Shown in pieces: positions 37,392-50,915 of a stretch of DNA of 64,000 nt; position 1 is the first letter of the stretch, and each line of letters opens with the position of its first letter. The notes under the pieces are model-generated. The model did not search any database. It had not been told where the DNA came from and saw nothing but the letters and a program-made list of their open reading frames with translations. The DNA comes from Prinia subflava (lineage: Eukaryota; Chordata; Aves; Passeriformes; Cisticolidae): contig NC_086248.1 in the NCBI RefSeq assembly GCF_021018805.1, positions 97,425,239 to 97,489,238 on the forward strand, in the 5' to 3' direction. The translations under genes and the position numbers were made by a program.

Positions 37392-38689
37392 CTAAGGGGA
37401 AAAAAAATCATGATGGTGAGTGCAATGTTTTAAGCTTTTACTGTCTGTAAAGTCACTTCAGGCAGCATGCAGCTGTTTTGGATAGGGAAAGAGGCACCAC
37501 AGCCAGCGCAGGATGGAAGCAAACAGAAATTCTGCTCTTTTCCCATTGTGCTGTGCCAAGCTGGAGTCACTGGGCCTCAACTCTGCATTCAAAAATCACG
37601 AGTAACTTCACAAAAGTGATGGCGTTGCAGCGTTGTTCCAGCTGGCTGCTCCTGCTGCAGAGCACCCAGCCATCCGCACTGCCTCGCCCCGCTCCCTGCA
37701 TCCCTCTGCGGGAGCAGCAGGGACATTAACCCATCCCTGAGCACTGCATTAGACCACAGCAGATGGAGCGGGGAGGCAGCCCAGGGCTGCCATCCAGCCA
37801 CAAAACCGAGCTGCAGGTCCTGAGGGGAACAAGAGCACAGGCACACAGGGGCTCCCTGCCTGGCTTTTGTTCCCCCTGAAAGGCAGCTGCTGTGTCCATT
37901 AAGCTGCAACCCACGTGCGCTGATCCGCCCGCTCTGGCCCATCTGTAACTGCAGTTCAGAGAACAATTCCCTGCTGACATGCTGTGTTTCTCAACAGATA
38001 GCTTGCTCAAAACTGTTTACAGGACTCTAACGATGGCTGCACTGGACATAAGAAAGCCTCCCTCAACGGCTCCTTCCTGCGGGTTTTTCCCTGGATTGTT
38101 CTAGGGAACACACCACAGTAAAAGGCAGGGGATGACCTCTTATCTTGGCCCCAGAAGGTGACGGCACAAACAAATTATGTGAACGATATACAACGGCAAC
38201 AATGGAAAATGCCTTCTTGCGGGAGCTGGGACAAACAGTGTAGTCCTTGGCTGCTCCAAGCTTCTGGGTTCAGCTGGAAGCCAGCAGATAAATTATCCTC
38301 ATTTGCTCCGCTCTGAAGGCATGGGAGGGAGCCTTCCAGAAACCCAAGTAATCTCTTCCTCGTGTTTGGAGAACCGGCCCCTGTTCCAGCAACGCTTCAC
38401 AGACAGGCAGGGAAGAGCCAGCAGCCCCAACTTGCAGTTTGGATGCTTGCTGGGGGTGAACTCACAGCACAGGAATCCGTGCTGGGAACTGCTGACATGT
38501 TTAAATGACGAGCAAGAAGCCAGACAAAGATGTTAGTGCCTAAAGCGTGGAAATTACACCGGGTTATCCCTGCGCCGTGCACCAGCCCACTGGGGAGCAG
38601 GGACATGCGGGGGCTGCCCAAGCGATGGGCAGAACAGTGGCGGGAGAGGGGAAGAATAAAGCTCCTTGCCCACCTCGCAGCCTGGGAGG

Positions 38690-38870
38690 AGCGGGGCAGC
38701 CCTTCCCTGGAAGGCTGCCCGTGGCCGGGAGCGTCCCGGCGCAGCCTGGCACTGGGACAGCCTCGCAGGAGTTTGGCAGGAGCTGTCCAAGCGCCGGGTG
38801 ACACCGGGCATCCCCTGCTCCCGGGCTCCTCCGCGCCGCGGGCTCGCTCTGCCGCCCGCCTTGCTTGCTT
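38690..38870. promoter_or_regulatory. CpG-dense patch 1.3 kb upstream of the kinase exons
   Basis: By hand count there are about 18 CpG dinucleotides in 180 bases, with roughly three quarters G+C, including runs such as CTCCGCGCCGCGGGCTCGC. The flanking intron is CpG-poor. It could be a small CpG island serving an alternative promoter for a short ITPKB transcript, or an enhancer; no TATA box or initiator was identified, so function is inference. Confidence 0.4.
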
Positions 38871-41800
38871 TGGCAGGGGGGTTGGGCAGTTCCCTACCTG
38901 ACATGAGGATGAATGTTTTTATTTCCACACACAGTGCCAGAACTTGTGTGTTTTAGCTGTTCTTTGTTCTCCTTTTGGCAGAGAGTGAAGGGGAAGCGGG
39001 GGGGTGTCCCCTCCTTTTGTTTTTAAAATAGTAACATCAAGTCCTGGCTGAAGTCATGAAAAAAGGGGGAAGAAAAAGTCTCCGGGGGAGTTTGGACTCT
39101 AAAGGAGTGTGACCCACCTCCTCTAAAAGAAGGTGTCCTCCTCTCACTTGCAGCACAGCATCGTAAGTCACTTGGTCTCAGGAAACATGCCAAAGCAACG
39201 TGCCTTCCCAAGCCAAGATTTTGGTTTTTGGTGGTTAGAGCTTTATAGTAAAAACCTTGAGGTACTTCAAGGTATAGGCAGAATGGAGGCAAACAGTCCC
39301 TAAAGCAGGGCAAGCCACTCTGGCTTCCCCCTGCCAGGGCTTTCCCAGGAATGATACTCTCTATTCCAGCACTGCTCCCAGTGCAGGGTAATGACCCTGA
39401 GTCCCCTGGAGACACCAAACACAACAACCACAACCCTTCTGCTGATCTGAACGGGACAGAGAGCCAGTCACTCAGCACAGCCACCCGAGGAACAGGGAGC
39501 ACATCCTCACCCCCTTTATGCCAGAGGGAAATGTTTCCATGCAGGCCTCACCCAGTTTCAGGCACACCTTTAGCCAGATATTTCCAACCCAAATTTTAAG
39601 GACATGTGTAATGACTTTTTTTATGGTGAAGCTTGAGGCAGCTTCATCCATTTCAAGCCTCACCCAACCTGCTGGAAATTGACTGCAAGGTCAGCTGTCA
39701 CTGCTGCAGGGGTGACCCACAATTCTCATTCACAGAGCCCCTTTCCCCAGCTTCACAGAGGCAACCACTGGGCACTGACAGGGGAGAAGAGGGACTGTTG
39801 TCTCTTCGACTCCTTCAGGAGTCATTGGATTTTTATTTTACACTTGAGCATCTCTCAATGTAATAAGGGAAAGTTTGCTTCATCAAAAGGATGTTGCTCT
39901 GTTGTGGGAGTGCTCAAAAGGCTGAGTTTTGCAAGGTGCACCTCCCCTACTAAACCAGCAGCTGCATGACTCCATCTGATCTCTGGGACAGGCTGCAGAG
40001 GAGGATCACAGAGGAGCAGCACTGATCAATGCCCCCAGGGATCCTGCCACTCCCTTTGCCTGAAGACAGCAAAATTCTCCCTAGGTAGAATGTTGCTCCA
40101 AAAATTCAACCTTTGTACTTTCCCTTGAGCTCCAAGAGAGATGGGAGGTGGCTTTTAACTATCTGCAGGGTCCTTCACCCTGGCAAGAGGTCTGTGTTTA
40201 TTCAGACACTGATGTGCATTTAGAGATCTCAAAGCCCATGGTTTGGGATCCCGGTCATGCCAACCCTCATATCAGGCTCTGCAGCCAGCCACAGAAAACC
40301 AGAGCCATGAGGTTCACGCCACTCCAGTCTCACTCCACAGCCACATGCAGGAAACAGCCCCTCTGCTGCCTCCTGCCTGGCCTGGTGCTATTAATAGACA
40401 AAGGGAGTATTAAGGCTATTTACACTAAAGAAATCTTCTTTAACATGGCCTGTTTGGAACCATAAGGTCATTGCCTCTGGGCTCATCTGTAACTTTTGGT
40501 TTACATTTCAAGGAGTTATTTGCTCACACATCCAGGAGCACAGGCACAGCTGTAGGTGCATGAAGGTGAGTCCCCAGGCTCAGACTCAGAAAGGATTTTT
40601 CACCATACTGAAAGAAACAGTTCTACATGTGGCATTACCAAGTGATGCAGGTGAAGGGCAGATACGTGCTCTTCTCATTTGCTTGCAACGAGGTGAGCCT
40701 GCAGGTGGCAATTTTGAAAGGCGAGCACATTTCCAACCCTTTTGCGTGATCAAAGCCTGCACCTGATGTGGCACGCTGGCACCCAGGTCTCCCCCAAATC
40801 CAGCCCTGTGGTTGCTTTGCCTCCCAGAAGACTCAGGAAGCTGTGTGGACCGACTGCACTCTGGCACAGGCAGCAAGAGCACAGAGCCTGGTAAGCAGGG
40901 AATATGCACGAGGTGTCTGATGCAATTTGACACTTTTCATTTAAAACCTGGTTCAGCATCAGGAAATGCCAACTGATTCGCTGTTAGGTAAATTATTTAG
41001 TGACTCTGGAAATATATTTAGCAAGGAACGGCATCGTTTTCCCTAATAGTCTGTCACATGGAAAAGAGGCTCAGCAACTGCAGAACCTACTCTAAAAAAT
41101 AACTTTCCAGGGTTTCTGCAGCACTCTGCTTCTGCCTCTGCTCTCTTAGAGCTTTTGCTTACTGCACAGAGCAGTGCCCCAGACCAGAGGTGGGATACAG
41201 GCCAGAGGAGTTAATCCCTCCCAGTGAGCACCCACAATTGGTCAGGGGGAGAGGAGTGCTGGGAAAACAATTTTATCTGCTGTATGTTTAACTTTACTTA
41301 TCTGAAGCTTAAAGCAAACTTTAGGCTTTCCCCATCTGTCAATAGAGCTTCGTATGGAAAGAACAACACAGGAGAATTTAGTGCCAGCGCAGAAGGTCAG
41401 AGGATATACTGTGTTTAATTAGATTAAACAAAAAGTGACTGATGAGCTCAGTGCTAGCTGTACATTTTCTCTATTGCATATTTATTCCTTTAATGTCTAC
41501 TCAAAGGAGAAGTGCCTTTCTCGGGCTGCCTGTTGCCTCTCTTTCCCAGCATGGACACTGGTGGAATTTGACTGGTGTTATTCCCCATGCATGGAGCCAG
41601 CAGGGTGCTCTTCTCTTTCCATGCATTCGGCCAGAGAGATAGGCAGTAACTGATTTAATTTGCTGAAATTACACTTTCCTATGGTTTTATGGGATCAAAC
41701 GTTCCTGGAAATAGCAGGAGCTGGACCTGTATTTTAGTGCTTTTTATTAACTAGAGCATGCATGGTTAGAGGCAAGATTACACAGCTGGGCCAGGGGATG

Positions 41801-42424
41801 GAAAAGAATGGGAACAGCATTAAATTAATGATTTTCCCAATTGTGAAAAAAGCTTCAGCTCCATTCTCCCAGGAAAATCATGAAATATCTTAGGATCAGA
41901 AGAGGTTGGAGAAAACTATGAGGAGACAGTAGTGTCATCAATGGCCACTTCTTCCCCAGGTTTCCCTGGAGTTGCTGCAGCCCAGGGACTTGCATAAGTG
42001 ATACCCTGGCTTTCCCTCGCCTTTGGAGAAAGCCCTGCTTCTGGGGGCTTCACTTCCAGCTCTTCCAAGAAGTGACATGAAGCTGTGGTGTTACAGGCTC
42101 CAAGATGTTTCACTCACAAGTAGGAGGGTCGGGTGGCCAGAGCCTTTCTGGTTTAAAAAAGCAAGGCAGCAAGAGCTGAGACGGGCGGACTTTGCACCAC
42201 AGAGCCCTCCTCTTTAATAACTAAATGAGTGGGGGGAGCTTTTGCCCGCAGAGCTCACTCCCTGCCAGCCTGCTCCCCGGCCATGCACATACAGCCAAGG
42301 AAAAAGAGGCCATTTAGCTTTCCATGTTTAAAAGAATGAATGTGTTTTCTTTTGCTCTTTAAAAAGTAGTTAAGGTTTCCCTAGTGATGATTGTTTCCCT
42401 TGACTGGGAAAAACCTTGTCACTG

Positions 42425-42500
42425 CAGGCGCGGCGGGGAGGCCAGCTTTGTTCATTGTGCCGGACGCGGGGCGCGGAGGGCGGCGGGGCAGAGCTGGCAG
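42425..42500. promoter_or_regulatory. Short CpG cluster in ITPKB intron
   Basis: About nine CpGs fall within 75 bases (GGCGCGGCGGGG and GCCGGACGCGGGGCGCGGAG), in otherwise ordinary intron. It is too short for a formal CpG island; it may be a GC-box-rich regulatory element. Confidence 0.25.
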
Positions 42501-45500
42501 GTGCCACGGAATGCTCCTCCTGCTGTGTCCTGCCTTGGGGCTGGCAAAAGTGCAGCACACCAGGTGAAAAACCTGTGATGTGATGGTGCAGAGCTGGGGT
42601 TGTGCTCTGCTGGGCTTTGCCATCTCTCAGCCCCCGGCTGCCGCTGTCCTGGCAACAACAGAAAGAGCCCAGTGACCGCTTCAGCAGGCACCAGGCTGTG
42701 ACCACTGACTCTGATGCTGGCAGCAAGTGAGAGCCCACAGTTGGAATTGTCTTCCTTCTACACAAACTCCTCTCATCCTTGCCGATGCTTCTGTACTGCA
42801 CAGCAGTTAAATAGCCTTGTTTTGGCCAGAGGAGCAGCTGGCAATGGAGGAGGGCCTTTGGATCAGTGGGCATTTCTTGATTTGGTCACAAAAGGCATAA
42901 TACAAAAGTTTCAGCAGCTCCCCAGCAGAAGCAATGCCAGTTCTATGTCTAACAGACGTCACTGAGCAAAGATAAAGTGAGGCCAAACATCAGACTTCAC
43001 TGAAGTTAATAGAAGGAAATACAGTGAGATGACTGACAGGCATTTCTGGGTGCCTAGAAATTCTAGTGCAAATGTCCAAGCCTCATTAGATAAATTATTT
43101 TGATGGCTGTTGTGCAGATGCTCCTGTTGAGGTGTAGTTACTCCTGCTGGGGTATAGCAGCTTCTACTACTTTCCAAGGTCTCCATCTCATTCAGAGAAA
43201 AAATCCTAACATGTGCACTCTTCTACTTCAAACACTTTGTTTTTCAGAATAGTCTTGTTTTAGCCAGGAGGGATTTTGCCTTTCACAAGAGAGAAACCAC
43301 TCCCATCTGGTTTTGTGAGGAATGCCCTTTTCACCAGTGGGATCAGGGAGTTGTCTCACCAAGACCAAAGATCTAGGGTAGAGGGTCACAGAGATAAAGC
43401 TACTGCTTCTCTGCTGTCTGCAGAGATCAGCATGCATGATAGAGGAGCCTCAGTAAAAATGTGTGAAAGCCAGGAACATCTGCTCGGATCATGGAAAAAA
43501 TATTCCAGTGTATTGGAAAAAAACAGGAGCTTGTTGCAGGCTCCCTCTTCCTGCTTGTGATGAAGGCAAGGAGAATTAGAAACAGCAGAGGCAGATGAGT
43601 GAGCAGCAGTCCTTCAGCTTGACCTCCCCTTTGACAATGGAAGGAAACGGCGGCTGTGGGAGCCGGGAGCACAGGAGTCACCCATCGCCTGGAAGGACAC
43701 TTGGAACCTCCTCACCCACAAAGCACGAGCAGAGCGGAGCAGCAGAGCAGGAGCCACGTCAACACCACACTCAGGGGAAATGGCTACGGAGAGGACAGGT
43801 GGTGTTGGACATCTCTGTCCAGTTTGGCAAAGAAGGAAAGAAGACAAAAAAGCCTAAGTGAGAGCAAAGGCAAAGCCTGCACTGGAGCTCAGAGTAGCTG
43901 AGCCTCAGAGCTACTGTTGTCACCATGAAACGTTTCTTCTGGTGGAGAGCCTTTACTGAAGCAAAGCTGAACACCTCCTAATGCAGATCAGCCACAACTG
44001 ACCCTCCCATAAAGCCAGTGGAATTATTAATTGCCAGCATCAGACACATTCAGCCTACTTTCCGGAGTGGGAGCCGATCCAGATCTCTGCAAATGTATTT
44101 GTTACTCATTATGTACACACCAATAAGATTTGTTAAGCAATTTTCAGCTTGGAAAAAATAAGTGAGTAATTCAGAAACAGCTAATCACTTTTGGTGGACT
44201 GCTACTTAAGCTGTACCGTGCTTCTTCCTCAGAAAGCAGGTAGCCTTTAAAAGTCAGCAGACTATAAAAATCCTTGCTGGTAACCAAAAGTGGGCCTTGG
44301 TGAACAGATTTGTGAGAAGAGTCCCAGAGCACTGTAGCTCTTTAGTGTAACACACTGGTGCACAGAGCTGCAGGCAGCCAGCTCAGGCGTCCAGCTGAGA
44401 AACGGGATGTGCTGCCCAAAGATCTGACCCTGTATCCCTCTATCAGGGAACTTGTCATCAGCTTTGATGGAAACTGCTCTGTTTCCATCTGGAGACTTGT
44501 GTTTGATCCCTTCCCCAGTTCCAGGGTATTCACCACCATCTTTCTGGTTCCAAACATCGTTGCAGCTCATCATTTCCTGGAGCAGCACAGCACATGCTGG
44601 GGACATGGGCTCCTGTGCCTGTGCTGGCTCTAGCACTTCTCATTCTCATGCTGCCAGCGGGGAAGGATCCCTGCAGCCCTCCCAACCCTGCCACTGTGAA
44701 TCCTGAACTGCTTCTAGCTCCCAAATGCTGAGACCAGGAGCTGTGCCCTTCTCAACAGCAAACAACTGCATCAGTCTCTGGTTACTTGATTTGAAGTCCA
44801 GCTCAGCTCCCTACAGGCCAGAGCTGCAGCTTAGGATACAGAAGAGACTCAGCTCCTAAAGTACAACAGTGTCCAGTTTGGTAAGGCACAGCCTTCCTGC
44901 AAGAAACAAGCTGAATACAAAACCTGTGCTTGTACATGAAAGGGATCTGGGATGGGAGCTATAGGATATAGGCCATATCCTCCCAAGGGATGAGCCAAAT
45001 CCTGGAATCCTTTGGGAAAGAGGGATGTCAGCACAGGGCAACTTGGGAACACAGGTACTCAGACCAGCAGGAGATGGTAAAAGTCCCAGTTATTTCCAAT
45101 CTGGATGATTTAGACTGGCAGATAGAGTTAATCATAGGACAGGGGCTGCCAAACACTCTCTTCTACAATTTGAAGATAAGTTTTTAGAGATTTAAACCAG
45201 GATGACACATTTACAGTCTGCCTGGAGGCACTTGGGTCAGAGACACCAAATGCAGGAGTAACCTCAATGACTGGAACAAAGCAGTACTTTGTTCTTAAAC
45301 TTGGTTTTTTGAGTCTGATTTCTTTCTGTCAGCTTCAGGAGGCAACCCAGAAATCTTGGTACTGGACTAGTCTGCTCTCTGACAAGGTCCATGACATGAG
45401 CTGAAATGCCCAGAGCTCATGTCCCTGGTGAAGGGAGGTGGACAGGGATCTCCTCCCCCTCAAGGCTCAGAGCAGGCACACTCACTCTGTGTGATGTGTG

Positions 45501-48500
45501 ATGATACCACATCACTCACCCTTTCAGTCTGGCATTACCAGGCACGGTGGACACGGGCCAGACAGGGCTACCACTGACTTCCAGTGCTACTGTAGCCATG
45601 TGAAGTGTTTCCTCTGGCATAGCTCAGAGGGCATTGATACAGACACTGTACATGTAAAACATTCCGGGAGCATTGACGATACACAAGCAAGGTTAACCAA
45701 GCCAAGTCATGCGATGTCAGTGAAGCAGTCTTCAGGAGAGCCTAGATGAGAAAGGCCTGACTTGTAGACTTGAGTTTTGCTGTTGCTGAAACTTCACACT
45801 GGTTTTGGACACAGAAGACCTTTCCATTGCTGTTCCCCTGCTCTGCTCAGTCATGGAGTTAGATCCTGCTCTTCCACTGATTAACCATAACTGCACTTCA
45901 CTTTGTGGAGTGTGTGCATGAGAAATCTCTTTCCCATAAGCATTTCCAAGCTAAATGTTCAGATGCTTTTAAAGTGCCTTCCATGAAATGGGAAGGCAGA
46001 GCTGGAAGGAAAGAAAAGAGAGGGCCAAGCTCTGGCTGTGGGAATTTGTTTAGAATAGAAAATTTTTAAAATTAGTCATTAGTGCTGAACATCCTCACAT
46101 TTACTGGGTATAGGAAGTGTAAAAAGCTGATTTAGATGAGCAGTTATAAGTTTCATAAACATGACTAAACTCTAAAGCTAAATGTTCAACAGGCGTGACC
46201 TTTTAATTCCCCTTTAAATCAGTTTAGCACTTTCATTTGTGCTTGGAGTCCATCATGTTTGGATAGCACTTTGGTGATTTAAAGTACTGTTTAGGAGTTT
46301 TACTGTCTCTCCTGCTTGGAGCTGGTACCGCAAATTCTCTGTGAAGTGGCTGGAGGAGTTTCTGCTGGGAGCACCAGCCTGCCTCGGCCGTGGCTCCCCA
46401 GCACTCCCAACACATTGCCATGGGATGGTCCCCTATTCCTAAGCAGCTCCTAAATATAATTAGCAACCAGCAGAAGCTCCTCCAGGAATGGAAGTGCAGT
46501 TTGAGCCTCCTTGGTGTTGGATCCTTACAGAAGGAGCACAGCAGAAAGACGATGGCTTTGGGAAACCTCTTTGCCCAGAGAGAGGCGTTGCAGGCAGCCA
46601 GGAAGCCACAGCCATGCGCCACACAGCACCTTCCTCGCAGCTGCAGACCTGCTGTATATGCACCACACAGTGCCCAAAGCCTCCTCCCAGGAGACTTAGC
46701 ACAGCATCCCAAAGGGTTTGGTCTTTAGAGAGCACTAAGAGCTGTTAAAAAGTGGCCTAAACCTGAAGGCAAAGAGAGATTTGTTACAGCACTGTGCACC
46801 CGCAGAGCAGTCTCCCTGTGTGCTGCAGGTAAGGGCAGGACAGCTCAGCTTTTCAGCTCTGCATTACTCCTGGCACCAGAGCATACACAAGACTTCTCTC
46901 ATCAGAATGAGAGACACAAGCTCGTGTCTTGGTCTGCTTTCAAGCCCACCTTGTGTGTGCCCTGAGACTTCCTCCTCCACCAGCTTTCCAGCCACACTGC
47001 CCTTAATGGATATGGGAAGCACAAACCATGCACTTTAGAAGCAACTGCTTGTGGGGACTCCTTCCTCACTGGACACATCAACCACAGGCTGTGCTGGAGC
47101 CAGGGGCTCCTAGGAGCATGGCAAGACCAACTAATTCCAGGGCTTCAAACATGGACCATGTCACATGTTTAGCTGCTCATTCCCAATTCTCCACAGTTCT
47201 CAGGATGAGAGCTGTATCCGCATTTACTTCATCTAGATTACTCCATTCCCTATCCATGCAGCTCCAGAGCCAGCTGCAGTCATGCTCTGCCAGGCAGGGT
47301 GCTCCTCACTGCCACACCCAGAAGCAGGCTCACCCAGCCTGGCGAGGACAGAGGGTGGCACCGGCTCGGCAGAGTCAGCCAGAACACCATGTGGGACTCT
47401 GGAGACCAGGATGGAGGGAGGAATTCATATTAACAGCACACCTCAGCTGCCCCACGGCCCACTGCAGCAGAAAGGCTGACAGTGAGCACACCTCACACAG
47501 AACCACCAATAATCTTATCCTTGGCTTCATTTTCGGAGTCAGAGCCCTACACGCGCCCCTTCACCATTTTAGTTATGAGTCATCGAAAAATGGCAGCTGT
47601 AGCTACCCAGCTCGGCTCCTGCAGGGCCAGGTACATACCTCTGCTGCCAAAGCCAACGTCCTGCCACGCCTGCCTGCTGGGAGAGCATCCGAGGAGCCGG
47701 CTGGGCAGCCCCGTGCCGGGGGAAGGCCAGCGCGGTGCCGGGGCAAGAAGCCGTCAGGGCAGCAGGCAAGGAGATTTCTTCCTACACCGCTTCTTCCACG
47801 CTGCCTCTGAGGCTTGTGTGCAGAGCTGGCAAGCCCTGCTGCACCCTGGCACTCCCCTGAGCCCTTAGGGAAAGGAATGGGATCCTCAGAGACAGAGAGG
47901 GTTACCCAACCCTACATCCTGGTGAGGCACACGGGGTTGGATTTTCCAACCCAACCATGTGCTGACACGCAGGGGTGGGGCGGGGGAAGAAAAAGAGGAT
48001 TTCAGCTGTTAACTCCTAAGAAATTGAGGAAAAAACTTATCACTCCTCTGTAACTGGCCACAATCTCCTGTGAGCTGGTACATGCCATGCTGCAGAGGTG
48101 CCAGCCAGGGGAACACCGGGTTTTGGTGGAAAGAGAAATGCAGGGACCAGCAAAGAAATTTGCTGCTTTGGTGCATGTTCACAGCCTTACACAGGGTGCT
48201 GGGGAGGAAAAGGTTTCTCTAACTCAAAAGGGAAATGCTCATCTGAAACAGGAAAATGGAACCTTCTTTTGAGCATTAATAATGGAAAATCATCTCTGCA
48301 ATGGCTCTGTATTGAATCCCTGGGTGTGCAGCAGGGAGACGATGCTTGGGGAAAAATACCCTGCCCCTGCCGAGTCGGCTCACTCAGGACCCAGGAAAGC
48401 CCTAGGGGCTGATGCTGGCACAGGCACAAATGGGGACATGCTGAGGTTTTGAGGAGAAACACTGCTCAGTCAGGGCAACAGTAGAGGTGGCGAGTGCCCT

Positions 48501-50409
48501 ACGTGGGAAGAGAGGGTCTAAGTTCTACAGCAATGCTGACAACACGCTGACCCCAAACAGCAACACCCAAGGATCACCCAGGCAATTCAGGTTCATAAAG
48601 ACAGATCCAGAGAACTGATTGTCTTTATGGAAAAAAAAAAAGTGAAATTGTTTCTAGACTAAATATTTCTCTTGAAAGAGGCTATTTTAAGGTGAGGGGA
48701 ATGACACAGTGTGACATCCTTTAAAGAGGTACAGATCATGAGTTTCATACTGAAACTCAGATAGTCTTTCTTGGAACAGCACTGTTATGGTTGAAGAGAA
48801 TTCTCGTGAATTTTCTGGTCCAAAAAAGGAGACAGAGATGAAGGATAGTTATCTCTAGCCCTATAACAGCAGTCGCTTGCAGAGGCAATACAATGAACAC
48901 ATTATAAACATGGGTGTAGCACAGGCCGAGTTTAGCTCATTGTGTCCTAGTGTTTCTAAATATATTTTGCCTTGAGGGAAGAGCAAGGGAGAAGAGAAAT
49001 GAATATAGGGAAGACGCCCAGTCTTGTGAACGACTGGGTAAGGCACAAGCCCACGATCTCTGAGGCTGCATCTGTGGGTAGCAGCCAGCTGCTGAAGTCC
49101 TTCTGCTGCAGGCAGCTATGTTTAGCTTCTCTTAGAAGGTGAAGGAAGCAGAAGAGGAGGAAAAAAACCTTAGTCATCTCCCCTCAGACATTTTGCTGTT
49201 CATTTACTTCAGCAGCACATGAAACCCTTAGTCACTCTGTCTCTGACCAGATTTTTCTATTTTTATTTTTCCAAATCAAAATAAAAAGAGAAAAAGGAGG
49301 TTCCTTCCTAAATAAGCAGCTAGTGGAGGAGGCTGAGGGTGTGAGCAGCAAGTGACCAGGACTTCACCCCACAGCTCAGTGGCTGCTGCAGACACCCAGG
49401 CAAGTGTTTGCAGAGTGCAGGAGGGAAGAGGGCAGGCGCTGTCGCTTCCTCTCGCTCAGTGACAGCTCGATGAGCTGCTCCAGCAGGCCAAGGTGCCAAG
49501 CACCCTCTAGAGCTGAGATCTGCTTCGTGCTCCTACAGGCAGTTGGCACCTGCCCTCACAATAAAATCAGTGTTCTACCATACCACTCATGCTCCAGGTG
49601 TTTTCCTGCAGCAAGGACTATCTTGCAACCTAAACCACAACCAGCTTGGATGTTTTCCACTCTCCAACTCAGAAATACAGTGTCAGAGAAGCACTTCCTT
49701 TGGGGCTGATTTTAGTAAGCCAGCCACCACAGCTCCTGCATTAGAGTCTTTAAGGACAGAAACTTTTGTCAAAACTAACTTTGTCCAATAATGTTGTAGA
49801 ACACAGGAAAACTGATGCCCTTCCTGACTCCTCTTGTCCTCAGGAGCACAGAGGACCCTTGACACTGTCCCTTCCTCCAGTGAGCCTTTTGATTGTGAAA
49901 TGCAGACACCAACACCAAGGTGCACACTGGTGCTGAGATGCAGCCTCAAAAGGGAGAGCTTGAACAGCAGCAAGAAACGAAGTGTCTCTGAATGGAATCG
50001 CAATCTAGAGCTGGGCATTTGGTTTCTCTCCTGTGCACAGCATCCTGAAACCCCAAAACTCCCATCATTTCTTCCCCCATCAGAAGCAAACCCGCTGGCA
50101 TGGCAGTGACCCAGTGCACTTTACAACTGACTCGGGATGGGTTTTTGGAGGGCTCAGAAGGCACCCAGATGGCTCACAGCTTCCTGTTGCTTCAGCTTTA
50201 CAATAAAGCAACATAAATAGATCTTCATTCTTTGTTGACATTTGATGCTATACAGCAAAACAGGCATTGTTACCTAAAAATAGGAAACGCTGTGGCAGCT
50301 TTGAAGAAATTCAGCTTTTTTCCTGTACTGATGCAAACACAGTGGCCGAGTGCCAGATGCCTCTGTCCTGCTTTGAAGAACGACGAAATTCTTCACAGTG
50401 CTCATAAAT

Positions 50410-50770
50410 CACCGCTTTGTTAGCACCCGGCGAGCTCGGGCGACACCAGCAAACCCTGGTATTTCCTTCTTCTCCCTCGTAAGGGAGGGGGGGATGCTTA
50501 GCGCTACATTTCGTCCCTGCTGGAGATGGACAGCCCTGCGCGCCTATTGCCGAGCGCGGCGCAGGCGGAGGTTGCCAAGGCAGCCGCTGACGCACAGCCG
50601 GGCCCCGCTTCTACATTTTTCCATGACACGGTGTTGAAGCTTGCAGAGCAGGAGGTAGCTTTCCTGAGTGAGCAACTGAGAGATCAGCGAGATGGCAGGG
50701 CTCTGCAAGGCACGCCGTGTGCTCCTTACACCGCGTTTAAAAGGCGTGCGCGACACAGCCAGAAAGCTGC
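50410..50770. promoter_or_regulatory. CpG-rich patch with overlapping plus-strand open frame
   Basis: Roughly 30 CpGs occur in 360 bases, densest at 50540-50605 (GCGCGCC, GAGCGCGGCGCAGGCGGAGG). A plus-strand frame of 129 codons begins inside it at 50526. The patch stands out from the surrounding CpG-poor intron and could be a promoter for an antisense transcript or an alternative ITPKB promoter. Confidence 0.4.
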
Positions 50771-50915
50771 CTGTTCGGAACAAATGAGTGCACGTTTTCA
50801 GCTCTGGCTTGAGAAAAGGGCACTCCTACTACTACACCTCTCAGATTGTGGGTATAGAACAGTGAAGGTTCCAAGCAGAGTGAGGTGTGGGTGGAGAACC
50901 AAAAATTCCTGGTAG
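50526..50915 (+). other. Unrecognised 129-codon open frame in a CpG patch
   Basis: The ATG has a purine at -3 and a G at +4. The first 60 residues look protein-like: an alanine-rich stretch (SAAQAEVAKAAADAQPG), then an amphipathic, acidic/leucine segment (HDTVLKLAEQEVAFLSEQLR) suggestive of a helix or coiled coil. The second half is basic and less convincing. I do not recognise a family. It may be the first coding exon of an antisense gene in the ITPKB intron, or a chance frame favoured by GC content. Confidence 0.25.

Larger units (their letters stand above)
37392..50409 (-). other. ITPKB: ITPKB upstream intron, proximal part
   Basis: No exon with homology to the large ITPKB N-terminal exon was found on the minus strand, and no other gene on either strand. 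Features seen are a CpG-dense patch at 38690-38870, a smaller one at 42425-42500, and AT-rich stretches near 40960-41040, 43990-44200 and 46050-46240 that have the look of conserved non-coding DNA but cannot be tested here. The 260-codon plus-strand frame at 47028-47810 looks like chance. Assignment as ITPKB intron is inferred, because the upstream coding exon must lie further right. Confidence 0.65.

Noticed and set aside
38397..38928. Minus-strand frames across the CpG patch as an alternative ITPKB N-terminus
   Set aside because: The frames resemble no ITPKB sequence and no donor was identified that would join them in phase 0 to the exon at 37391; the CpG patch is reported only as a regulatory candidate.
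47028..47810. 260-codon plus-strand frame
   Set aside because: No family resemblance and no regular codon character; consistent with chance in locally GC-rich DNA.
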